DNA from: Clostridia bacterium
GTDB taxonomy: Bacteria; Bacillota; Clostridia; Christensenellales; Borkfalkiaceae
Length of the DNA: 6,417 nt
Direction: 5' to 3'
Assembly (NCBI GenBank): GCA_017504065.1
Contig: JAFVRU010000030.1
Location: forward strand, 1 to 6,417
Shown here: positions 1-5,111 of the stretch, one piece after another
Numbering within the stretch: the first letter of the stretch is position 1
Layout: each line of letters starts with the position of its first letter
Program-made: the position numbers and the translations under genes
Notes under the pieces: generated by a model
Database searches by the model: none
Told to the model about the DNA's origin: nothing
The model's input: the letters and a program-made list of their open reading frames with translations, nothing else

Positions 1-168
1 ACGTTGATCGCAAGGTCTTATGCAACGTAATGCCGTGAACCGTGTCAGGACAGGAATGTAGCAGCTCTAAGCGGATGTTTGCGTGTGCCATAAGGTAGCT
101 TTGCAGTAGTTACCTGCGGCGTTTCCGCTTCGGTAAATTTCGGCAAAAAAGGATCGCGCGGTTTTTTT
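1..168 (+). ncRNA. ffs: SRP RNA (small cytoplasmic RNA, long form), 3' part, cut by left edge
   Basis: This is the RNA scaffold of the signal recognition particle, which binds Ffh and targets nascent membrane and secreted proteins. The apex of the S domain (helix 8) is diagnostic: GTCAGG at 44-49, a 3-bp stem ACA/TGT (50-52 with 57-59), a GGAA tetraloop (53-56) and AGCAGC (60-65). The downstream strand (GTGTGCC...GGTAGC, about 84-99) resembles the Bacillus subtilis scRNA from memory. About 100 nt follow the apex, more than in the short E. coli 4.5S RNA, so this is probably the long form with an Alu domain, whose 5' part lies outside the window. The 3' end is placed at GCGCGG followed by T7 (162-168), where the closing stem plus U-run probably also acts as terminator. 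The 5' partner strand cannot be seen. Confidence 0.9.
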
Positions 169-176
169 GTAAGCAC

Positions 177-222
177 GAAGGGCTATCGAAAACAAACGTT
201 TTTCGGTAGCCCTTCTTCTATC
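177..222 (+). terminator. Hairpin terminator downstream of SRP RNA
   Basis: A 16-bp stem pairs 177-192 with 200-215 around a 7-nt loop. It is perfect on the + strand apart from one G-U wobble (186-206), which would be an A-C mismatch on the - strand. A pyrimidine-rich tail (TTCTTCTATCT) follows on the + side. Strand asymmetry and tail both favour + strand termination, probably a backup for SRP RNA read-through toward the convergent dinB. Confidence 0.7.
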
Positions 223-245
223 TCCAAGCGAAAAATGTTACTTCT

Positions 246-284
246 CCGCCGATAGAAACAGTATCGGCGGTTTCTTGTTTTTTA
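246..284 (+). terminator. Rho-independent terminator between convergent SRP RNA and dinB, possibly bidirectional
   Basis: A 9-bp stem (246-254 with 262-270, CCGCCGATA against TATCGGCGG) encloses a 7-nt loop and is followed on the + strand by a T-rich tail (TTTCTTGTTTTTT, 271-283). On the - strand the hairpin lies directly after the dinB stop codon, preceded by an A-rich stretch, but its downstream tail is poor, with only T5 some ten bases later. It is a good + strand terminator and may also serve as the dinB transcript end, since no better one is visible for dinB. Confidence 0.65.
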
Positions 285-1559
285 TGCTTCGTTGTGGGGA
301 GTTTCCGAGCTGGGAATTTTTTCTTCCTTTTTCCCGCGAATATCCAATCCGTTGAGTTTTTCGTCTTCCATGACAATCCCGCGTTGCACCGTCGCGTAGC
401 CGTATTTATTCCGTATCCGCGCCACCGCATCTTCCACGCGTTGTTTCTTCTCGTATTTCGCGCTATCCCCCGTTTCCAAAACGCTGTCGAGCGTCAACTG
501 ACGGATATCGTGATCGAATCCCGATACGGTGATTCCCAAAAGCCGTACCCGTTTCCCAAACGGATAATGCGCGCAAAACAGCTCGAACGCGCTTCTTGCG
601 ATATCCCCGCAAAGGGTCGTCGGCGGCACTTTCGTTTGCCATGTGAAATACCGAAGCTCGTCGTCGCGCACAACAAGATGTACCGTGTTCGCCCGACCGA
701 CGTCCGCGTCCCGAAGCCTCGCCGAAACGCTCTCCGCGAGCACGTATAACCAACGCTTGACTTCGTCGCGATCGGTGATGTCTTTGGAGAGCGTTGTGGA
801 ATTCCCGATCGATTTCACGTCGTCTTTATCTTTGGCGGATTTGACGGGCTCGTCGTCTTCTCCACGGGCGTAAACGCGTAACTGCCTACCCCGTTTCCCC
901 AAAAGACGGCTTAAAAGCTGTTCGTCGGCGCTCGCCAAATCCCCGATCGTTTTTACTCCGATCTTATGCAAAATCTCTTGCGTGGCTTTGCCTACGAACA
1001 ATAGCTCCGAAACGGGCAACGGGAATACTTTCTCCCGATAATTCTCCTTGGAAATTACCGTTACCGCGTCGGGTTTTTTGAGCTCGGAAGCGAGTTTTGC
1101 GTAAATTTTATTAAAACTCACCCCGATCGAAACGGTCAAGCCCAACTCCCGCTTGATATCGGCGCGAATCTTTTCCGCAATTTCTTCGCCCGAACCGAAC
1201 AGCATAAGACTTTCCGTAACGTCCAACGCGCATTCGTCGATGCTGCATTCTTCCACGCAATCGGTATAACGGTTATAGATCTCCGTAACCAATCGGGAAT
1301 ATTTCACGTACTCGTGATAATGCGATTGCACGAGCAGCAAATCGGGACATTTTTTGAGCGCCGAATACACCGTTTCCGCCGTTTTGATCCCGAACTTTTT
1401 CGCCTGTTCGCTTTTGGCGAGCACGATCCCGCGGCGTTCTTTGGGGTCGCCGCATACGATCAAAGCTTTCCCTGCATATTCGGGATGCAATGCGATCTCC
1501 ACCGACGCAAAAAAGTTATTCAAATCGGAATATAAAATCACCCGTTCGCGCCGATCCAC
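282..1559 (-). CDS. dinB: Y-family DNA polymerase IV (translesion polymerase), clostridial DinB subgroup
   Basis: Error-prone translesion polymerase that inserts nucleotides opposite damaged template bases. The protein is 425 aa from a GTG start at 1559. That start is chosen because AAGGAG lies 8 nt upstream and because the longer frame to an ATG at 1676 would overlap the trxB-like gene by 100 bases and add a basic stretch unlike the family. Palm and fingers: SDLNNFFASVE (residues 11-21) carries the first catalytic Asp (D12) and the likely steric-gate Phe (F17); SIDECALDVT (106-115) carries D108 and E109. The helix-hairpin-helix thumb contains VGKATQEILHKIGVKTIGDL, and the little-finger domain follows. 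QLTLD at 354-358 could be a sliding-clamp binding motif. The C-terminal segment with IRNKYGYATVQRG is typical of the clostridial group. It lies 17 nt downstream of the trxB-like stop and is probably cotranscribed with it. No LexA-type operator was identified. Confidence 0.93.
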   Translation of the reverse strand: MDRRERVILYSDLNNFFASVEIALHPEYAGKALIVCGDPKERRGIVLAKSEQAKKFGIKTAETVYSALKKCPDLLLVQSHYHEYVKYSRLVTEIYNRYTDCVEECSIDECALDVTESLMLFGSGEEIAEKIRADIKRELGLTVSIGVSFNKIYAKLASELKKPDAVTVISKENYREKVFPLPVSELLFVGKATQEILHKIGVKTIGDLASADEQLLSRLLGKRGRQLRVYARGEDDEPVKSAKDKDDVKSIGNSTTLSKDITDRDEVKRWLYVLAESVSARLRDADVGRANTVHLVVRDDELRYFTWQTKVPPTTLCGDIARSAFELFCAHYPFGKRVRLLGITVSGFDHDIRQLTLDSVLETGDSAKYEKKQRVEDAVARIRNKYGYATVQRGIVMEDEKLNGLDIRGKKEEKIPSSETPHNEA

Positions 1560-1567
1560 GACCGTTT

Positions 1568-1573
1568 CTCCTT
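1568..1573 (-). promoter_or_regulatory. Ribosome binding site of dinB, fixes the GTG start
   Basis: The - strand reads AAGGAG here, 8 nt before GTG at 1559-1557 and just after the trxB-like stop codon (1579-1577). This supports a GTG start and translational linkage of the two genes. Confidence 0.8.
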
Positions 1574-1576
1574 GTT

Positions 1577-2458
1577 TTAGTCTTCTTTTTGCGCGGAAAG
1601 GTATTCGCAAACTATATGCGCCGCGACGTTCCCTTCTCCCGTGGCTTTCGCGTATTGATAGGGTCTGCCCGTGCAATCCCCCGCCGCAAAACAGCCCTTT
1701 AAGTTCGTTTCCTGTTTGCGATTGACAACAACGTGCCCCTGCTCCGTTTGCAAGCCGCCGACCAACACCGCGGGCGAAACGCTTTCGCGGAGCATAAACA
1801 TTCCGGCGATTTCCAAAAGCTCGGGAACGTTTTCCGCGGGAGCTGTCGGGAAGCGCAAGCCCGTTACCCGCATGCCGCCTTCGATTTTTTGCGGCATTTT
1901 CCGTATCACCGTTACGTTTTCCCGATCGAGCTGCATATCCTTATACATCGGAATCAGATACACGTGTTTGGCAAAATCGGCAAGATACCCGATTTCGTGT
2001 TCCAAGCGTTTGGACGTGCAAAGAATCGCGATCGTCTTGTTCTTATAAAGCAGTCCGTCGCAGGTCGCGCAATAGCTGACTCCCCTACCTGCAAAGGCTT
2101 CTTCGCCGTCGATCATACGTACGCTTTCCACCCCGCAAGCCAAAATCACCGTCTTGCTTTCGTACGCGCCGCCTTCGTTGGTCAAAACGCTGAATTTGTC
2201 TTTCAACGCGTACACGCCCGATACCTTTTCTTCCATAATCGGAATTTCCGCGTCTTTAAGTTGCGCTTGCAACGCTTCGCAAAAGACTTTGCCTGTAACG
2301 TTCGAAAGCCCGGGATAGTTGCGAATCAACTCCGCCTTGGAAATTTTTTCGCTCAACTCCGCCGAGCCGAAGATTTGAAAGCTTTTTCCGTTCGCTCGAA
2401 GGGTCAACGCCGCGGAAACGCCTGCAGGTCCGCTGCCTACGATGATGCAATCCAACAT
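1577..2458 (-). CDS. Thioredoxin-reductase-like flavoprotein lacking a canonical NADPH-binding motif
   Basis: FAD-dependent dithiol oxidoreductase of the low-molecular-weight thioredoxin reductase fold, 293 aa (classic TrxB is a little over 300). It has an N-terminal FAD-binding Rossmann motif GSGPAG (residues 8-13), the redox pair CATC (Cys130 and Cys133) and a C-terminal FAD-binding motif FAAGDC (257-262) followed by QYAKATGEGNVAA. The middle domain, which in NADPH-dependent enzymes has GGGxSA and a basic HRR motif, reads TIAILCTSKRLEHEIGYL (142-159) then YLIPMYKDM, so both NADPH signatures are absent. This is the pattern of clostridial ferredoxin-dependent flavin thioredoxin reductases (FFTR), described in Clostridium. 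The redox role is well supported; the electron donor is inferred. AAGGAG lies 7 nt before the ATG. dinB follows 17 nt downstream. No thioredoxin or ferredoxin gene is visible here. Confidence 0.88.
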   Translation of the reverse strand: MLDCIIVGSGPAGVSAALTLRANGKSFQIFGSAELSEKISKAELIRNYPGLSNVTGKVFCEALQAQLKDAEIPIMEEKVSGVYALKDKFSVLTNEGGAYESKTVILACGVESVRMIDGEEAFAGRGVSYCATCDGLLYKNKTIAILCTSKRLEHEIGYLADFAKHVYLIPMYKDMQLDRENVTVIRKMPQKIEGGMRVTGLRFPTAPAENVPELLEIAGMFMLRESVSPAVLVGGLQTEQGHVVVNRKQETNLKGCFAAGDCTGRPYQYAKATGEGNVAAHIVCEYLSAQKED

Positions 2459-2497
2459 TTCTTTTCTCCTTTTCCGTCAATATGCGCAATGGCGGAA

Positions 2498-2526
2498 ACT
2501 TTACGCGTTTTTCTTTTATTTTACAA
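2498..2526 (-). promoter_or_regulatory. Weak candidate promoter for trxB-like/dinB unit
   Basis: On the - strand TTGTAA (2526-2521) is followed after 17 nt by TAAAGT (2503-2498), each matching four of six consensus bases. It lies between the upstream operon's terminator and the trxB-like ribosome binding site, where a promoter is expected. The match is modest. Confidence 0.3.
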
Positions 2527-2540
2527 CATTTCCGCGCAAA

Positions 2541-2581
2541 ACGCAAAGAAAAACGCCCTGAAAGCCGAAACTTTCAGGACG
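2541..2581 (-). terminator. Rho-independent terminator of the M24/ASRT/creatininase operon
   Basis: On the - strand an 11-bp stem (2581-2571 with 2564-2554, including one G-U pair) closes a 6-nt loop and is followed by TTTTTCTTT. It sits 16 nt past the creatininase-family stop codon and separates that operon from the trxB-like gene. Confidence 0.85.
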
Positions 2582-2596
2582 TCGCTTGTAAATTCC

Positions 2597-3331
2597 TTAT
2601 TTGATCGCTTCTTTTAAATACGCAAGCGATTGACGAACCATTTCTTCGCCAAGCTCTTTATTCGCTTCGCGCGCGCTGTCCGTGAACCAATGCTTGATAT
2701 CGTCGATACGGTCAAGCTGTACGCAGTCGGGATAAAGCGCCATCAAAATCGAGCTTTCGTATTTGCCCGCATGGTCGTAACCCGTCGCGTTTTGTACCGC
2801 CGTAGACATCGTCGGGATTACTTTGATCCAACTGAAAGGATTGTTCGCGCCTTCCAATTCTTCATAGTAATTCGCATAGCTTTCGCTACCCCACCAGCCT
2901 TCGCCGAGCGTTTCTTCCAAGTATTCCATCGTCGCGCGTTTCGCCGCCGTGCGGTAGCAAAGCGTCATCGGCATTTCGCTCTCTTGTTCGAATTGATGAT
3001 GAATGACTACGTAGATGTTTCTGAAACCCGAATACAACATGCTCTTGAATACGTAATAAACGTAATCTTCAAAAGCGCGTTCGGGAACGTGCACCGTACC
3101 GCTCTTTCTGCCGCCAACCGCGTAGCTGGACGGGCTGTACGAAATGGTAGGCGCAAGCATCATTTCTTTTTCTTCCGCGAGTTTTTTCACCAAGCCTTCA
3201 GCAACAAGCGTATCGCAACCGTACGAGCAATGCGGGCCGTGGTATTCCACCGTACCGCCGACGATGACTAAGGGTAAGTTCTTTTCTTTTACGTAATCCG
3301 TTTCACGGGGAAAACAATGATCAAGTACCAT
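2597..3331 (-). CDS. Creatininase-family amidohydrolase (PF02633), substrate unknown
   Basis: Metal-dependent cyclic amide or ring hydrolase of the creatininase fold, 244 aa, close to the family length. GGTVEYHGPHCSYGCDTLVAE-type metal motif: E29, H31 and D40 match the creatininase ligands. HAGKYESSILMALYPD (187-202) matches the conserved C-terminal motif with E192. The central motif, GNGHGGN in most members and NGHYEN in creatininase, reads IHHQFEQE (110-117): Glu115 aligns with the Glu ligand, but the His ligand position is Gln with two His just before it. The family includes creatininase, MftE and the inositol-pathway ring hydrolase IolN, so the substrate cannot be assigned. The start is 11 nt after the ASRT stop, with a GGGGTGGAG ribosome binding site in that gap, so translation is probably coupled. 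It is last in a three-gene operon. Confidence 0.85.
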   Translation of the reverse strand: MVLDHCFPRETDYVKEKNLPLVIVGGTVEYHGPHCSYGCDTLVAEGLVKKLAEEKEMMLAPTISYSPSSYAVGGRKSGTVHVPERAFEDYVYYVFKSMLYSGFRNIYVVIHHQFEQESEMPMTLCYRTAAKRATMEYLEETLGEGWWGSESYANYYEELEGANNPFSWIKVIPTMSTAVQNATGYDHAGKYESSILMALYPDCVQLDRIDDIKHWFTDSAREANKELGEEMVRQSLAYLKEAIK

Positions 3332-3342
3332 AACTCCACCCC

Positions 3343-3705
3343 TTAAAACGCAAGCGTCGTATAGTACGCAAGGTTAGTTTGACGGTTGTCCAATCTACCG
3401 TATTGCACAACGATCGGTTGCGAGCTTTCCAACTTCATTGCGTACTGCGTTTCCAAAGGAACGACGTAGCCGCACATGTGTTCTACGTTGTTCATACGGA
3501 AGCATTTTACTTTCTTGGGTTCTACTTCCCAAGTAATGTTTTCGTAAGCCGCGTCTTCTACAAAATACAACGTAACTTTGATAACGGCTTTTTTATTGCT
3601 GTCGTTGACAATTACAACGCTTTCGTGTCCCTTTAATACGCCTTCGCCTTCGGGGGGAAGTTCGCAATCGGGAATCACCCAATTTTTCTTTCCTACTACT
3701 GCCAT
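3343..3705 (-). CDS. ASRT-family (PF07100) small beta-sandwich protein, predicted small-molecule binder
   Basis: A 120-aa cytosolic protein without signal peptide or membrane segment. It resembles the Anabaena sensory rhodopsin transducer family along its whole length: KNWVIPDCELPP (7-18), GHESVVIVND (26-35), VTLYFVED (44-51), the R-x-N motif FRMNNVE (69-75) and the C-terminal PIVVQYGRLDNRQ (97-109), matching the family's PIVVQ..RLDSRQ signature. Published comparative genomics proposed that the superfamily binds small molecules, probably sugars, in metabolic operons of bacteria that lack rhodopsin. No rhodopsin is seen here. The ATG has AAGGAG 7 nt upstream. It lies between an M24-fold gene and a creatininase-family gene in one operon, so a substrate-sensing or carrier role for that pathway is a reasonable inference, not shown. 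Confidence 0.87.
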   Translation of the reverse strand: MAVVGKKNWVIPDCELPPEGEGVLKGHESVVIVNDSNKKAVIKVTLYFVEDAAYENITWEVEPKKVKCFRMNNVEHMCGYVVPLETQYAMKLESSQPIVVQYGRLDNRQTNLAYYTTLAF

Positions 3706-3726
3706 GATATTTCTCCTTTATAGGTT

Positions 3727-3764
3727 ATTTGCGGGGCGAGAATAACTCCCTGCCCCTCGCAAAT
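3727..3764 (-). other. Intercistronic hairpin between M24 and ASRT genes
   Basis: The 70-nt gap contains ATTTGCG paired with CGCAAAT, extended by GGG/CCC after a one-base bulge, with further pairing inside. No U-run follows on the - strand (AACCTATAAAGG instead), so it does not look like a terminator. It could be an mRNA processing or 3'-end stabilising structure that sets different levels of the M24 and ASRT proteins. Confidence 0.5.
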
Positions 3765-3775
3765 TTTGTATGGAA

Positions 3776-4951
3776 TTAGAAGCCCAATTCGATCAAACCG
3801 TGCTTTTCAAGATAATCGGTGTAGGATTCTACGCCGTTTTCTTTGATCGCGATCCCTTTTTCCCAACGGCAACCGAAGGTCGAACCGGAGATGAACGTAT
3901 CCACTTGGAACGTCATATTCTTTTTCAAAATATAATCGGAAGAAGTTTCCATCCAAGGCGCTTCTACTTCGATCATACCCGTACCGTGGCAAGGTCCGTA
4001 AACGTAGTTCTTTTCATAGCCCGCGTCCTTGAACATTTGCAAGAATTTCTTGGGCACTACGTCCGCTTTCATGCCAGCTTTCAAGTTTTCCGTCGTCCAG
4101 TTGTGCATCTTCAAGCAGAAATCTACGAGTTCTTTCTTTTCGCCTTCCGCTTTGCCCATGAATACGGGAAGCCCGATTGCAGGAGAATACCCGTCGATCT
4201 TCGCCGAAAGGTTGAGCTGCACGATATCGTTCTTACCGATCGTTTTGTAGGTCGAACGACTGATTGCGTGACGCGTGGAAGATTCGCTGAATACGTACAT
4301 GGGAAGCCCTTCGTATTCCGCGCCGTTTTCATAAATGACTCTTTGCGCGATACCGACCATTTGCAATTCGGTTACGCCCGGCTTCAACGCCTTGACAACT
4401 TCGTCCGTTGCAAGTTCTACGATTCTGAAACCTTCTCTGATACAAGCGAGTTCGTTTTCGCTCTTGATCGAACGAAGCGCTACCATAATGTCGCTGCAAA
4501 TGCTGATTTCCGCTTTGGGGAAGGTGTCTTTCAAGCCTTCCATAATGGGCAACGTGCATTCTACGTAGCTACCCAAACCGATCTTTAAGTTTTCACCCGT
4601 TGCTCCAACGTAATCGAACGCCATTTTAAAGGTGTCGGGAACAAGTTCGGGATATGCAGGGTCAGCAGATTCACGGAATTCTTTCAAAACCATAACCTTA
4701 TCGATTTTCCCGAAATCCTTTGCGAAAATTGCAGATTCAGGACCTACGAGAAGTACTGCTTTGCCGCTCGCGCCGATCAAAACGCCCGCTCTTTCGAACA
4801 AGGGCCAAAAGCCCGAGAAATATCTCGCGTTTGCATAGTCGCTTTCCGTCGATACGACAAGCATCGCGTCAAGCCCTTTTTCTTGCACCAATTTCGCCGC
4901 CTTTTGAATTCTTTCTTGATACTCCCAATCAGGGATACATACTCTTTGCAT
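3776..4951 (-). CDS. M24-fold (creatinase/Xaa-Pro peptidase-like) hydrolase with degenerate metal site
   Basis: A 391-aa two-domain protein: creatinase-type N-terminal domain (about 10-150) and a pita-bread M24 domain (about 165-385). Metallo-aminopeptidases of this fold use Asp, Asp, His, Glu, Glu. Here the positions read N247 (QLNLSAKIDGY), A258 (GYSPAIG), H322 (GPCHGTG), D351 (FQVDTF) and E364 (CRWEKG), so the metal centre is largely lost. Creatinase, a metal-free C-N hydrolase of the same fold, also has Asn and Ala at the first two positions, and H228 lies where its catalytic His232 would fall. Its substrate Glu262 aligns with Gly260, so creatine is doubtful. It is therefore probably not a peptidase; a C-N hydrolase is the best guess. 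The ATG follows AAGGAG by 11 nt; a nearer ATG (4959) is out of frame. It is first gene of the operon, divergent from the AraC-type regulator. Confidence 0.87.
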   Translation of the reverse strand: MQRVCIPDWEYQERIQKAAKLVQEKGLDAMLVVSTESDYANARYFSGFWPLFERAGVLIGASGKAVLLVGPESAIFAKDFGKIDKVMVLKEFRESADPAYPELVPDTFKMAFDYVGATGENLKIGLGSYVECTLPIMEGLKDTFPKAEISICSDIMVALRSIKSENELACIREGFRIVELATDEVVKALKPGVTELQMVGIAQRVIYENGAEYEGLPMYVFSESSTRHAISRSTYKTIGKNDIVQLNLSAKIDGYSPAIGLPVFMGKAEGEKKELVDFCLKMHNWTTENLKAGMKADVVPKKFLQMFKDAGYEKNYVYGPCHGTGMIEVEAPWMETSSDYILKKNMTFQVDTFISGSTFGCRWEKGIAIKENGVESYTDYLEKHGLIELGF

Positions 4952-4987
4952 ATATACATACGCTCCTTATAGTAATTTTGTAATCCT

Positions 4988-5016
4988 ATTATAACGCATA
5001 TTCTTTCAAATGTCAT
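4988..5016 (-). promoter_or_regulatory. Sigma-A promoter of the M24/ASRT/creatininase operon
   Basis: On the - strand ATGACA (5016-5011) and a perfect TATAAT (4993-4988) are 17 nt apart. The predicted start near 4981 gives a leader of about 30 nt carrying the AAGGAG site at 4968-4963. Confidence 0.75.
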
Positions 5017-5018
5017 TA

Positions 5019-5069
5019 GAAAATCATCAATAAATATTATCTTATCGTAAATTCTTTTATGATATTTTC
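5019..5069. promoter_or_regulatory. Imperfect inverted repeat between the divergent promoters, candidate operator
   Basis: GAAAATCAT (5019-5027) and ATGATATTTTC (5059-5069) are inverted copies differing by a two-base insertion, in AT-rich DNA exactly between the two -35 boxes. This is where the divergent AraC-type protein would be expected to bind. AraC proteins often use direct repeats, so the assignment is tentative. Confidence 0.35.
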
Positions 5070-5076
5070 TTTTTGC

Positions 5077-5105
5077 TTGACAAACTTTTTGCGGCGGAGT
5101 ATAAT
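5077..5105 (+). promoter_or_regulatory. Consensus sigma-A promoter of the AraC-type regulator
   Basis: A perfect TTGACA (5077-5082) and a perfect TATAAT (5100-5105) are separated by 17 nt. The predicted +1 is at 5112, the A of the regulator's ATG, so the mRNA would be leaderless. Confidence 0.82.
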
Positions 5106-5111
5106 TTGGGT

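Noticed and set aside
1560..1676. Upstream extension of dinB to an ATG at 1676
   Set aside because: It overlaps the trxB-like C-terminus by 100 bases, encodes a basic non-family sequence, and a well-spaced AAGGAG supports the GTG at 1559.
1733..2617. 294-aa open frame on the + strand
   Set aside because: It runs antisense through the trxB-like gene and its upstream terminator, shows no recognisable family motif and no good ribosome binding site.
3770..4588. 272-aa open frame on the + strand
   Set aside because: It is antisense to the well-supported M24 gene, Phe/Arg-rich as expected for a shadow frame, and has no family resemblance.
2597..4951. Direct assignment as a creatinine degradation operon
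   Set aside because: Both folds fit, but the creatinase substrate Glu is Gly and the creatininase HxE motif is altered, so the specific substrate is not supported.
4777..5016. Small frame starting upstream of the M24 gene, using the ATG at 4959
   Set aside because: It has a nearby AAGGAG only because it shares the M24 ribosome binding site, with a spacer of 3 nt, and it is out of frame with a clearly conserved protein.
5073..5111. TTG-initiated N-terminal extension of the AraC-type regulator
   Set aside because: The extension would be encoded by the perfect promoter itself, so it would not be transcribed from that promoter.
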